64,000 bases of DNA from Reyranella sp. CPCC 100927 (GTDB taxonomy: Bacteria; Pseudomonadota; Alphaproteobacteria; Reyranellales; Reyranellaceae): assembly GCF_007859315.1 (NCBI RefSeq), contig NZ_VOHA01000004.1, forward strand, positions 248,001-312,000, given 5' to 3'. The notes beneath the pieces are model-generated. The model saw only the letters and a program-made list of their open reading frames with translations, was not told the origin of the DNA and did not search any database. How positions within the stretch are numbered: the first letter of the stretch is position 1; each line of letters starts with the position of its first letter. Both the position numbers and the translations under genes were made by a program. This document shows, piece by piece, positions 17,537-26,457 of the stretch.

Positions 17537-18378
17537 TGCTGATCGTCCGCAAATTCCTGCGCGACGTGGCGGCCGTGCTTGGTTTCGTCATCATCTGCGT
17601 CGTGATCGGGATCGCGATCTTCGGGCCGTTCCTGCTGCCGCATCCCGACCTGGTGTTCGACAGCGACATCCTGCGCCGCTTCGAGCCACCGTCGGCCGAG
17701 TTCTGGTTCGGCACCGACAACCTGGGGCGCGATATCTTCTCGCGTGTGATCATCGGCACGCGCGGGGCGCTGATGGTGGCGTTGACGGTCGTGGCGATCG
17801 CCATCGCTATCGGCGTGCCGCTGGGCATCTACGCCGGCTATACGACGGGCTGGCCGGCCGAGGTGATCATGCGGGTGACCGACGTGTTCCTGGCGGTGCC
17901 GCAGCTGATCCTGGCGCTGGCAATTGCGCAGCTGGCCGGCCGCGGACTGGGCAGTGCGATGGCGGCGCTGGCGCTGACCTACTGGCCGTTCTTCTGCCGC
18001 ACGGTCTATGCCGAGACGCGCCGCCTGCGGCACACCGTGTTCATCGAGGCACTGCAGGGGCTGGGCGCGTCCAAGACACGCATCCTGTTCGTGCATGTGC
18101 TGCCCAACGTCGCGTCGCCGATCATCGTGCGCGCCACCGTCGGCATGGGCTTCACCATCCTGACCACGGCGCTGCTGGGCTTCCTCGGCGTCGGCGCCAC
18201 GCCGCCCAACCCGGACTGGGGCCTGGCGATCGCCGAAAGCCGCGAGTATCTGCCCGACGTCTGGTGGGCCGCCACGTTTCCAGGCCTGGCGATCCTGATC
18301 ACGGTGCTGGGCTTCAACCTGTTCGGCGATGGACTGCGCGACCTGATCGATCCCAAGCTGCGGCGGTCGCGGTCATGA
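17536..18378 (+). CDS. Peptide ABC transporter permease (DppC-type)
   Basis: 280 residues from ATG 17536, whose A is the last base of the previous stop (TGATG); GTG three bases upstream is possible. Six membrane spans, the DppC-type N-terminal periplasmic block (FWFGTDNLGRDIFSRVIIG) and the EAA loop (FIEALQGLGASKTRILFVHV) are all clear. It forms the translocation pore with the upstream permease. The last codons overlap the first ATPase start (ATGA). Confidence 0.94.
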   Translation: MLIVRKFLRDVAAVLGFVIICVVIGIAIFGPFLLPHPDLVFDSDILRRFEPPSAEFWFGTDNLGRDIFSRVIIGTRGALMVALTVVAIAIAIGVPLGIYAGYTTGWPAEVIMRVTDVFLAVPQLILALAIAQLAGRGLGSAMAALALTYWPFFCRTVYAETRRLRHTVFIEALQGLGASKTRILFVHVLPNVASPIIVRATVGMGFTILTTALLGFLGVGATPPNPDWGLAIAESREYLPDVWWAATFPGLAILITVLGFNLFGDGLRDLIDPKLRRSRS

Positions 18379-19388
18379 GCGGCACCGATACGGCGCTGCT
18401 GGAGATCCGCGACCTGTCGGTCGCGGTCGGCACCGACGAGGGCACGGCCAGCATCCTCGACGGTGTCAACCTGCGCCTGACACCGGGATCCATCCACGGC
18501 GTGGTGGGCGAGTCGGGCTGCGGCAAGTCGACCTTGATCAAGGCGATTCTGGGCCTGCTGCCGGCCCGTGGTCGCGCCACCGAGGGATCGATCACCTTGC
18601 AGGGGCGCGCGCTGCTGGCTGCCGGCCAAAAGAGCGCTGCGCAGAGCGCGCGCGGCCGCGACATCGGCTTCATTCCGCAGGATCCGCTGCTGGCGCTCAA
18701 CCCGGTGTTCCGCGTCGGCGACCAGCTGCGCGAGGCGATGTGGCAGTACGGCATGTCGGCCGATGATCCGCAGCGGAACCAACCGCGCGCGGTGCGCCGG
18801 CGGGTGTACGACCAGCGTCTGGTCGAACTGCTGCGCGCCGTGCAGTTGCCCGATCCGGAGCAGGCACTGCAGCGCTATCCGCACCAGTTCTCCGGCGGCC
18901 AGCGCCAGCGCCTGCTGATCGCGGCCGCGCTGGCGTGCGGGCCGCAGATCGTACTGGCGGACGAGCCCACCACGGCGCTCGACGTCACCACGCAGCTGCA
19001 GATCCTGAAGCTGCTGCGACAGCTGGCGCGTGAGCGCGGCCTGTCGATGCTGTTCGTGACCCATGATTTCGGCGTCGTGGCGCAGCTCTGCGACACTGTC
19101 ACCGTGATGTACGCCGGCCAGACCATCGAGTCGGGTCCGGTGGCGGCGACCATGAGCAACCCGCGGCACCCGTATACCCGCATGCTGCTGGCCTGTCATC
19201 CCGAGCGCTCGCAGGAACTGAAGGGCATTCCCGGTGCCGTGCCGTCGCCGTTGCGGGCACCGTCGGGGTGCCGCTTCCATCCACGCTGTCCCGAGATGGT
19301 GGCGGATTGCCAGCGTGCGCGGCCGGAGGCGGTGAGCGGCGCGGCTCGGATGGTCGCGTGCGTACATTGCCACGAGGTGGCGGCATGA
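18375..19388 (+). CDS. Peptide ABC transporter ATPase (DppD-type)
   Basis: 337 residues from ATG 18375 (ATGA overlap with the permease stop). Walker A GESGCGKSTL, Q-loop PQDPLLALNP, signature SGGQRQRLLIAAAL, Walker B IVLADEPTTALD and H-loop VTHDFG are intact. The C-terminal oligopeptide-transporter extension carries the Cys motif CRFHPRCP typical of OppD/DppD [4Fe-4S]-type tails. It overlaps the second ATPase gene by ATGA, so all five transporter proteins are coupled. Confidence 0.95.
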   Translation: MSGTDTALLEIRDLSVAVGTDEGTASILDGVNLRLTPGSIHGVVGESGCGKSTLIKAILGLLPARGRATEGSITLQGRALLAAGQKSAAQSARGRDIGFIPQDPLLALNPVFRVGDQLREAMWQYGMSADDPQRNQPRAVRRRVYDQRLVELLRAVQLPDPEQALQRYPHQFSGGQRQRLLIAAALACGPQIVLADEPTTALDVTTQLQILKLLRQLARERGLSMLFVTHDFGVVAQLCDTVTVMYAGQTIESGPVAATMSNPRHPYTRMLLACHPERSQELKGIPGAVPSPLRAPSGCRFHPRCPEMVADCQRARPEAVSGAARMVACVHCHEVAA

Positions 19389-20368
19389 GCGCAGCCCCCA
19401 TCCTGTCACTCAGCGACATCACGACTGTCTATGGCGGCGGCAAGCGAGCCTTCGGCGGGCCGCGCGCCGAGGTGCGTGCCGTCGATGGCGTCAGCCTGGA
19501 ACTGCGCGAGGGCGAAGCGCTGGGGTTGGTCGGCGAGTCGGGCTGCGGCAAGACCACCCTGGCCAAGACCATCCTGGGATTGCTGACGGAGAAGAGCGGC
19601 AGTATCCGGTTGGGCGGGCAGGTGGTCTCCGGTTTGCGGCCGGAGGCGGCGCGCCGGGCGCGGCCCAGCATTCACTACGTGCACCAGGATCCCGGTGCCG
19701 CGCTCGATCCGTGGTGGACCGTGGGCCATGCGCTCGACGAGACCTTGCGCATCCATGGCGTGCGCGATCGTCGCGAGCGGGCGGCGCGCATCGCCGAGAT
19801 GCTGATGGCGGTAGGGTTGGATACGTCGTTCCTCAGCCGCTATCCGCACGAGCTGTCCGGTGGCCAGCAACGGCGCATCGGGCTGGCGCGCATCCTGACC
19901 TTGCGGCCGCGCATCGTGATCCTCGACGAGCCAACGTCGGGGCTCGACCTGTCGGTGCAGGCCACCGTGCTGGGCCTGTTCAACGACCTGCGGCATCGCC
20001 TGGGCCTCACCTACCTGTTCGTCAGCCACGATCTGTCGGTGGTGCGCCGCATGTGCGATCGCGTCGCCATCATGTACCTGGGCCGCATCGTCGAGATCGG
20101 CCCGACGGCGCAGATCTTCGCCGCGCCGGCACATCACTACACGCGGGCGCTGCTGGCGGCGTCACCGACGCTGACGCCCGGCAGCCTCGATGACATGCCC
20201 TCGCTGCGCGACGATCCACCGTCGCCCACCGCGGTGCCTTCCGGCTGTGCGTTCCGCACACGCTGCGCCCACGCCGACGAGCAGTGTCGCGTCGAGCGCC
20301 CGGACCTTGCCGCCGTGACCGATACGGCGCACGGCCACCTGGCCGCCTGTCACCATGCATTCCCTTGA
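19385..20368 (+). CDS. Peptide ABC transporter ATPase (DppF-type)
   Basis: 327 residues. Walker A GESGCGKTTL, Q-loop HQDPGAALDP, signature SGGQQRRIGLARIL, Walker B IVILDEPTSGLD and H-loop VSHDLS are intact, with a C-terminal CAFRTRC motif. It should dimerise with the DppD-type ATPase to energise import. The distance to the M81 peptidase gene is 78 bp, still the same strand and probably the same transcript. Confidence 0.95.
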   Translation: MSAAPILSLSDITTVYGGGKRAFGGPRAEVRAVDGVSLELREGEALGLVGESGCGKTTLAKTILGLLTEKSGSIRLGGQVVSGLRPEAARRARPSIHYVHQDPGAALDPWWTVGHALDETLRIHGVRDRRERAARIAEMLMAVGLDTSFLSRYPHELSGGQQRRIGLARILTLRPRIVILDEPTSGLDLSVQATVLGLFNDLRHRLGLTYLFVSHDLSVVRRMCDRVAIMYLGRIVEIGPTAQIFAAPAHHYTRALLAASPTLTPGSLDDMPSLRDDPPSPTAVPSGCAFRTRCAHADEQCRVERPDLAAVTDTAHGHLAACHHAFP

Positions 20369-20446
20369 GAGGCTTGGGGAACGGCGGACGTGAACGACTG
20401 CCGTGCGAAAAATTCGTCAGTTCAATCCGTGTAGAAGGAAAACATC

Positions 20447-21979
20447 ATGGCCCGCATCGCCGTCGGCGGCGTTCAGCATGAGACCAACTGCTTCGTGCCG
20501 TCGGTCACCGACTACGGCTACTTCTGCAGTCATCGTGATCGACCGCCGCTCAGCCGCGGCGCGGACTTGCTGGCGCAACTGCCGGGCCGCAACTTCGCGA
20601 TGTCGGGCTTCCTCGACGCCGTCGGCGATGCGCATGACATCGTGCCGCTGGTGTGGGCCAGCGGCGGCGCCGGCGGCTATGTGACGCGCGATGCCTTCGA
20701 GCGGATTTCGGCCGAACTGCTGGGCCTGCTGTCGCTGGCCATGCCGGTGACGGGTGTCTATCTCGACCTGCACGGCGCCATGGTGACGCAGGATTTCGAG
20801 GACGGCGAGGGTGAGCTGCTGCGCCGCGTGCGGGCCGTGGTGGGCGACGACGTGCCCGTCGTGATCAGCCTCGACTACCATGCCAACGTCACACCGCAGA
20901 TGGTGACGTTCGCCGACGCGATGGTGCCGTACCTGACTTACCCGCATGTCGATCGCATCGAGACGGGACAGCGCGCCGCTGCCGCCATGGCGCGCCTGCT
21001 CGAGAAGGGACGTCCGCGCGGCCGGGCGCTGCGCAAGCTGCCGTTCCTGCTGCCGCTCAATCACCAGTGCACGATGGTGGACCCGTCGAAGGCCGCCGTC
21101 GCGATGGCAGCCAAGGGCGAGGGCGGCGAGGTGCTGACGCTGGCGTACCTGGCAGGCTTCCCGCCGTCGGACTTGTTCGACTGCGGGCCGGCCGTCATCG
21201 CGCATGCCTTCAGCCAGGCGGCGGCGGATCGCGCCGCGGACGAACTGGCGCACGCGATTGCATTGCTGGAGCCTGCGTTCGCGGCGCCCATGCTGCAGCC
21301 TGACGAGGCCGTACAGAAGGCGATGCTGATCGCGGCGTCGGCGCGGCGGCCGGTGCTGATCGCCGATACCCAGGACAATCCCGGCTGTGGCGGCAGCGCC
21401 GACACCACCGGCATGCTGGAAGCGCTGTGCCGGCTTGATGCACAAGGCGCCGTGGTCGGCGCCTTGTGCGATGCCGAGTCCGCCGCGGCAGCGCACCAGG
21501 CGGGCGAGGGGAACAGCGTCAGCCTGGCGCTGGGCGGCAAGTCCGGTCCGGAAGGCGTGATGCCTTTTCAGGCGACGTTCCGGGTGACGCGGCTGTCGGA
21601 TGGGCGATTCACCACCACCGGCCCCTGTGTCGGCGGCCGCATGGTCGATCTCGGACCGACCGCGCTGCTGACGGTGGGTGGGGTCAGCGTCGTCGTCACC
21701 AGCAAGCGCATGCAGGCACATGACCAGGAGATCTTCCGCCATCTGGGCGTCGAGCCCAAGGACCAGAAGATCCTGGTGCTGAAGAGCACGGTGCATTTCC
21801 GCGCCCACTTCCAGCCGATCGCGGAAGAGGTCCTTGTCGCCTTGGCACCGGGCGGCCATGTCGTCGACCCGACCTGCTACGACTACAAACGCCTGCGGCC
21901 AGGCGTGCGCCTGTATCCGCTGGGCCCACAGTTCGTGCCGCGCGGGATGGGCGGCAACCCCGCGCAAGTGTCTGGATAG
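20447..21979 (+). CDS. M81-family (MlrC-like) metallopeptidase
   Basis: 510 residues from ATG 20447, with AAGGAAAAC upstream. The N-terminal DUF1485 part starts ARIAVGGVQHETNCFVP and contains YLDLHGAMV and DYHANVTPQM, which hold the Asp/His metal ligands of microcystinase C; the C-terminal MlrC domain follows (about 300-495). MlrC of sphingomonads cleaves linear microcystin products, but most family members have unknown substrates. Placement behind a peptide importer and an M28 peptidase supports a role in breaking down imported peptide-like compounds. It ends just before a strong perfect hairpin (21989-22028). Confidence 0.88.
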   Translation: MARIAVGGVQHETNCFVPSVTDYGYFCSHRDRPPLSRGADLLAQLPGRNFAMSGFLDAVGDAHDIVPLVWASGGAGGYVTRDAFERISAELLGLLSLAMPVTGVYLDLHGAMVTQDFEDGEGELLRRVRAVVGDDVPVVISLDYHANVTPQMVTFADAMVPYLTYPHVDRIETGQRAAAAMARLLEKGRPRGRALRKLPFLLPLNHQCTMVDPSKAAVAMAAKGEGGEVLTLAYLAGFPPSDLFDCGPAVIAHAFSQAAADRAADELAHAIALLEPAFAAPMLQPDEAVQKAMLIAASARRPVLIADTQDNPGCGGSADTTGMLEALCRLDAQGAVVGALCDAESAAAAHQAGEGNSVSLALGGKSGPEGVMPFQATFRVTRLSDGRFTTTGPCVGGRMVDLGPTALLTVGGVSVVVTSKRMQAHDQEIFRHLGVEPKDQKILVLKSTVHFRAHFQPIAEEVLVALAPGGHVVDPTCYDYKRLRPGVRLYPLGPQFVPRGMGGNPAQVSG

Positions 21980-21988
21980 CGAGCGATC

Positions 21989-22028
21989 TTGCCGGGAGCG
22001 CGCCACTGGAGCGGCGCGCTCCCGGCAA
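21989..22028. repeat. Perfect 16-bp inverted repeat, 8-base loop
   Basis: Arms 21989-22004 (TTGCCGGGAGCGCGCC) and 22013-22028 are exact reverse complements; the loop is ACTGGAGC. It lies in the 69-bp gap between the M81 peptidase and the SDR gene. No U-run follows (AATAAACG), so it is more likely an attenuator, RNA-stability element or palindromic repeat than a simple terminator. Confidence 0.85.
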
Positions 22029-22048
22029 TAAACGAGGAGAACACTGCG

Positions 22049-22798
22049 ATGGAGATTTCGCTGGCGGGCAAGACCGCGATGGTGACCGGTGCCGGGGGTG
22101 GCCTGGGGCGCGCGATCACGCTCAGCCTGGCGGCCTGCGGCGCCAGCGTGTGGGCTTGCGATATCGACGGGAAGACGGCGGCAGCCACGGCGCAGACGGC
22201 GGGAACGCGGTGCCACAGCCAGGCGCTCGATGTCACCGATCGTGCCGCCGTGTTGGCCGCCGTGGCCGAGATCGGTACCGTCGATATCCTGGTCAACAAT
22301 GCCGGCGGCGGGCTCGGCTATACGCATCGGCCCATCGAGAGTGTCTCGCCGCAGGAATGGGCCGCGGTCTTCGACGTCAACAGCACCGGCGCTCTGCACT
22401 GCACGCAGGCTGTGACGCCCGGCATGAAGGCCGCCGGCGGCGGCCGCATCGTCAACATCTCCAGCGATGCGGGCATTCGCACCGCGCGCAATCGCCTGGT
22501 GGCTTACGGTGCCGCCAAGGCGGCGGTCATCTCGCTGACGCGCCATCTCGCGGAGGAACTCGGCCCCTGGGGCATCACCGTCAACAGTGTGGCGCCCGGC
22601 TTCATCAACGTCAGTGCCCGCACCCAGCGCCAGTGGCTGGCCTACGGCGAGGAAGGGCAGAAGGCCCTGCTTGAGTCGATCCACTTGCGTCGGCTGGGCA
22701 GCGCCGACGATGTGGCGCGCGCCGTACTCTTCTTTGCCTCAGACCTGGCCGGCTGGGTTACCGGCCAGGTGCTAAGCGTGAATGGCGGGCGCAGCTGA
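22049..22798 (+). CDS. Short-chain dehydrogenase/reductase
   Basis: 249 residues from ATG 22049, with GAGGAG upstream. Classical SDR: cofactor motif TGAGGGLGR near residue 13, NNAG near 84, catalytic Ser in NISSDAG and YGAAK (Tyr/Lys), and C-terminal DLAGWVTGQVLSVNGG. The Asp-Ile-Asp after the second strand (CDID) favours NAD(H). As the last gene of the peptide/reductase operon it probably oxidises or reduces a hydroxy/keto intermediate. The 3' end overlaps the convergent LysR gene by 27 bp. Confidence 0.92.
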   Translation: MEISLAGKTAMVTGAGGGLGRAITLSLAACGASVWACDIDGKTAAATAQTAGTRCHSQALDVTDRAAVLAAVAEIGTVDILVNNAGGGLGYTHRPIESVSPQEWAAVFDVNSTGALHCTQAVTPGMKAAGGGRIVNISSDAGIRTARNRLVAYGAAKAAVISLTRHLAEELGPWGITVNSVAPGFINVSARTQRQWLAYGEEGQKALLESIHLRRLGSADDVARAVLFFASDLAGWVTGQVLSVNGGRS

Positions 22799-23731
22799 GG
22801 AATCGTACCGCAGGCTGCGGGCCGGGCGCTTGGCGTCGCTGGCTATCGTCTCCAGCAGCCAGGTGCGGAACGCCCGCACCGTCGGGGCGTGCCATTTGGC
22901 GTCCGGGACAATGAGGTGGTAGCCCGACTTGCTGGTGTAGTCCGAGTCGAACAGCATCACCAGCCGCCCGGCCTTGAGCTCGTCCTGGATGAAGAAACGC
23001 GGCACCAGCGCCACGCCCATGCCGTAGACGGCCGCCTGGGTCAGGACCGGAAAATGGCTGATGCGCGGCCCGCAACGCGGCGCGCTGAGCCGCAGGCCCT
23101 GATGCTCGCTCCAGTCGCACCATTCATTGGGCCGCGTCGTACGCTGCAGCAGTACAACGTCGTTCAGGTCGTCGAGGGTCCTGATACCGTGCTGCTTGCG
23201 GTAGGCGGGGCTGCACACCGGAACGATCTGCTCGCTCATCAGGAAGCAGGAGGTGGCGCCGGGAACGTTGGGCGTGCCGTAGTGGATGGCAGCGTCATAG
23301 GACTCGCTGCCGTGGAACGACGGCAGCAAGTGCGTTGCCATGTTGAGCTGGATGCCATTGTTGCGGCACAGGAAATCGCCGATTCGCGGCATCAGCCAGC
23401 AAACGGTGAAGGTGGGCAGGGAGGAGATCGTAAGCTCGCCGGCGCCTGCCTTCGATGCCATCACGCGGTGCGTGGTTTCCTCGAGATCGCCCAGGATGCG
23501 GCTGACGTCATCGAGATATTTGCGGCCGATATCGGTCAGCACCACGCGCTGGCGCACACGCTCGAACAGCTTGATGCCCATCATTTCTTCGAGCTGGCGG
23601 ATCTGCTTACTGACGGCGCTTTGCGTCAGCGACAGTTCCATCGATGCCTGGCGGAAATTGCCGTGCCGTGCCGCCGATTCAAACGTGATCAGCGCCCGAA
23701 TCGATGGGCTGACGCTGCGGTTGATGCTCAT
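22772..23731 (-). CDS. LysR-family regulator (GcvA-like)
   Basis: 319 residues: an N-terminal HTH (ALITFESAARHGNFRQASMELSL) with TQSAVSKQIRQLEE recognition region, then an effector-binding domain. The aromatic/hydrophobic start RALITFESAARHGNF is typical of the GcvA/AmpR branch. It is convergent with, and overlaps, the SDR gene at the end of the peptide operon, so it is a candidate regulator of that operon although it does not sit at its promoter. Confidence 0.9.
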   Translation of the reverse strand: MSINRSVSPSIRALITFESAARHGNFRQASMELSLTQSAVSKQIRQLEEMMGIKLFERVRQRVVLTDIGRKYLDDVSRILGDLEETTHRVMASKAGAGELTISSLPTFTVCWLMPRIGDFLCRNNGIQLNMATHLLPSFHGSESYDAAIHYGTPNVPGATSCFLMSEQIVPVCSPAYRKQHGIRTLDDLNDVVLLQRTTRPNEWCDWSEHQGLRLSAPRCGPRISHFPVLTQAAVYGMGVALVPRFFIQDELKAGRLVMLFDSDYTSKSGYHLIVPDAKWHAPTVRAFRTWLLETIASDAKRPARSLRYDSSAAPAIHA

Positions 23732-23959
23732 GCTTCCTCGTTCCCGGCCGCTTCCGCCATTCGAGATTTATGCTATCGCGCTTTCCCCAGACCATGCCAG
23801 GAGACGCCGCATCACGCGGTCGCGCCAGCGTAGCGCGTCGGTCAATGCGTCGTTGCGAGACACACTATGCCTGAAGGCTATGATGTCTCAAATGTTTTGC
23901 ATTGCTGTGCGAAATCATGGGTGTAGAGCCAAGCCGGACGGTACCTCCCGGGAGTGGAC

Positions 23960-24709
23960 ATGGCGGAAATCAGGCCAAGTGCGGCCCACGCGCAGCATAC
24001 CGGCGGCGGCACAGGCATGCCCGTCGCCGGCGATGGATTTGCCACCGGCCACGGTCATGCTCATATGGCGCCGACGCCTCCGGCGCACAGCGCTGATGCG
24101 CGCAAGGTGGTCGAGGTTGCCCGCCATTGGGTCGGGCGCGACTTTCATCCCGGTCAGGAAGCGCAGTGCGCCGCGTTCGTGCGGGCGGTCTTTCAGGAAG
24201 CGCACGTGCCCATCGGCAATGCGCGCCGGCCAACCGACCGCGGTCTGCTGCCCAACCCCGACGATCTCGGTCCCGGCTATGCCGACTCGTTTGCCGGCGA
24301 CGATGTCGGTGCCAAGATATCGCGCACCGACGTGCGGCCGGGCGACGTCGTGATGTATCTCAACACCTACGGCAACTTCCGACCCGGCGTGATCACCCAT
24401 GTCGGCATCTATGTCGGCGACGGCCACATCGTTCACCGCCCGACGCGGTCGCGGCCGGTGAGCCTCGATTCCATCGACCTGTTCCACATCGGTGAGATCC
24501 GTCGGCCGTCGGCGTACAAGATGCGCATCGTGCACAGCACGGGATCAGCGAAATGCTTCGTGCACGATAGGGAGGCAGCCGCCTTCATCAACGGTGCCAA
24601 GGCCAGCATCGCCGACATCCATATCCAGGTGCGCAACGGCCACGTCGAGGCCACCGTGAACGGTCGCCGAGTCGACCCGGTGAGCCTGTCGCTCCAGCTC
24701 TTCTACTGA
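23960..24709 (+). CDS. NlpC/P60-like cysteine hydrolase
   Basis: 249 residues from ATG 23960; GGGAG 6 bp upstream argues against GTG 23954. The first 45 residues are Gly/His-rich and disordered with no signal peptide. The central fold shows a probable catalytic Cys70 (EAQCAAFVRAVF), His147 (VITHVGIYVG) and a third polar residue near His156/His159, the NlpC/P60 order. A separate C-terminal beta-type domain (about 190-249) follows. It may cleave peptidoglycan peptides or related amide bonds. It is convergent with, and overlaps by 7 bp, a kinase carrying a peptidoglycan-binding domain, suggesting a shared envelope role. Confidence 0.7.
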   Translation: MAEIRPSAAHAQHTGGGTGMPVAGDGFATGHGHAHMAPTPPAHSADARKVVEVARHWVGRDFHPGQEAQCAAFVRAVFQEAHVPIGNARRPTDRGLLPNPDDLGPGYADSFAGDDVGAKISRTDVRPGDVVMYLNTYGNFRPGVITHVGIYVGDGHIVHRPTRSRPVSLDSIDLFHIGEIRRPSAYKMRIVHSTGSAKCFVHDREAAAFINGAKASIADIHIQVRNGHVEATVNGRRVDPVSLSLQLFY

Positions 24710-26457
24710 GACGTCGGTTCGTCGGTTTCCGGCGTCGGCGTCGCCGCTTCCTTGGCCAGGCGTTTCTCCTCCTGGCGGCGCTGTTCTTCCAACGCGAGCT
24801 GCTGCTCGTAGCGGGCGAGCGCAGGCGCCGCCTGGATCCAGAGCAGGGCGAGATCCTCTGGGATCAGATATCCACTATCGAACGCACCGCGGCTTTTCTG
24901 CCACGCCGCGATCATCTTGCGGGTTCGCGGCCCGAACAGTCCGTCGGCGCCGTAGGTGTCGTGACCCAGCGACGTCAGCGCCACCTGCGCGCGACGCCGG
25001 TCACGGTCTGACAGCTTGAGCGTGGCTTCCGCTGCGGCCGCGGCCTGGCGGGCGTCCGCCTCGGTCTGGGCCTGCGCAGCGGCAGCCTGCGCATGTTCGG
25101 CTTCGATCCGCCGGTGTGCAGCGGCTGCTGCCGCCAGGCGCGCCTGCGCTTCGTCCGCCACCTGATTGCGGTGCGCGGCATCATGCTCAGCCATCTGACG
25201 ATAGGCCGCCTCCGCCGCCGCGATTTCCGCGACCTGGTCGGCCAGACGTCGTGCCTCGCCGGCGGCTTGCGCGTCCGGCGTCTCGCGCAGGTCTGCGGTG
25301 GCGACGACGGTGGATGGCCGCGTCGGCGATGACGGCGGAAACGCCACGTAGTCGCCGGCGACGCCGGCCGGGATCACGGCGAAAGCCAAGGTCGCTGCCA
25401 GCGCGATCTGCCAGCGCTCCCAGGACCGGGGAGTGCCACGGGCGGCCGCCGGGGGCCGTGCCTGCGGGATGACGGACGTCGCTGACGCCTCGGTGGGCTT
25501 GGGCGCAATCGTCGGCGTTGGATGGGGCGCTGCCGTCGTCGCCTCCATCATCGCGCGCCATGCTGCGATCGACGCTGGCCGATCCGCCGGCTGCAACGCC
25601 AGGCCAGCCTGGATCGCCGACAGCAGGCGCGGGTCATGCGCCTTCGCCGTCTTGCGCGGCACAGCCGCCAGGCGTTCGCCGGGCCGCTCCATAGCCGGTG
25701 GTGGCGCCACGCCGCAGATGCATTCGTAGAGCGTCGCCGCCAGGGCGTAGATGTCGGTGAACGGACCGGTCGGCGCTGATGTGACCTGCTCAAGTGCGGC
25801 GTAGGCCGTCGCCGATGTCGCCGAAGGCAGCCGCGTGGCCAATGCCGCACGTGCGCCGTCGAAGTCAAACAGGTACGCAACACCCTGATCATCCAGCACA
25901 ATATTGGCCGGCTTGATATCGAGATGCAGGATGCCAGCGGCATGCGCCCGCGACAAACCCTCCAGCAATGGCGGCACCAGCCGGTTGATTTGATCGGGTG
26001 TCAGCGGTCCTTCTCGTGACAGGCGCGACGCGAGCGTGTCGCGCGATGGCAGCGGCGCGACAACGTAAGCTGTGCCGTTGGCCTCCAGGCACTCGTCGAC
26101 GCCAAGGATGCCCGGCACACGCTCGCCTGAACTGACAGCCAATGCCGCCAGCATTCGGGCCTCGGCGAGAAAGCGCTCTCGTCCCCACGCGACGTCGTCG
26201 CCGTGCTGATGCAGGCGCGGCACCACCTTGAGATCGCTGCGTCGCGCGGCAATGTCGACCGGCAAATATTCCTTCAGAGCGACGTCGCCCCCGCGCGTCG
26301 TGTCGCGTGCGCGGTAGGTGACGCCGGCGTAACCCAGCCGCAGGACCTTGCCGATCTCATAGCGCCCGACATGCGTGCCGGGCGGCAGCGTCTGCGACGG
26401 ATTTCGGTTGCCTCGCGCGCGTCTTGTCGTTGCCCCGGATGGCTGCCCGCCGGCCAT
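24703..26457 (-). CDS. Membrane Ser/Thr protein kinase with C-terminal peptidoglycan-binding domain
   Basis: 584 residues. ATG 26457 is chosen because GGGGGA lies 5-6 bp upstream; ATGs at 26481 and 26490 lack a ribosome site. The Hanks-type kinase domain (about 30-305) has a glycine loop (LGYAGVTY), Lys62, Glu99, HLDIKPAN at 178-185 and DFD at 198-200 in place of DFG. After a Pro/Ala linker comes one transmembrane helix (about 349-370), an Ala/Glu/Gln coiled coil (about 395-490), a peptidoglycan_binding_1-like module (GADGLFGPRTRKMIAAWQ) and a charged tail. The kinase is thus cytoplasmic and the cell-wall sensor periplasmic. The DFD change is unusual but keeps the metal-binding Asp. Confidence 0.85.
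   Translation of the reverse strand: MAGGQPSGATTRRARGNRNPSQTLPPGTHVGRYEIGKVLRLGYAGVTYRARDTTRGGDVALKEYLPVDIAARRSDLKVVPRLHQHGDDVAWGRERFLAEARMLAALAVSSGERVPGILGVDECLEANGTAYVVAPLPSRDTLASRLSREGPLTPDQINRLVPPLLEGLSRAHAAGILHLDIKPANIVLDDQGVAYLFDFDGARAALATRLPSATSATAYAALEQVTSAPTGPFTDIYALAATLYECICGVAPPPAMERPGERLAAVPRKTAKAHDPRLLSAIQAGLALQPADRPASIAAWRAMMEATTAAPHPTPTIAPKPTEASATSVIPQARPPAAARGTPRSWERWQIALAATLAFAVIPAGVAGDYVAFPPSSPTRPSTVVATADLRETPDAQAAGEARRLADQVAEIAAAEAAYRQMAEHDAAHRNQVADEAQARLAAAAAAHRRIEAEHAQAAAAQAQTEADARQAAAAAEATLKLSDRDRRRAQVALTSLGHDTYGADGLFGPRTRKMIAAWQKSRGAFDSGYLIPEDLALLWIQAAPALARYEQQLALEEQRRQEEKRLAKEAATPTPETDEPTSQ

Noticed and set aside
17508-18374. N-terminal extension of the DppD-type ATPase
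   Set aside because: This part is a frame-shifted reading of the DppC-type permease; the ATPase begins at ATG 18375 with an ATGA overlap.
19190-19230. CHPERSQELKG in the DppD tail, similar to translated REP-type palindromes
   Set aside because: The region fits the normal length and continues into the conserved CRFHPRCP motif; no palindrome is seen in the DNA.
20417-22684. 755-residue open frame on the minus strand
   Set aside because: Antisense to the M81 peptidase and SDR genes, rich in His/Arg/Gln as expected for a shadow frame.
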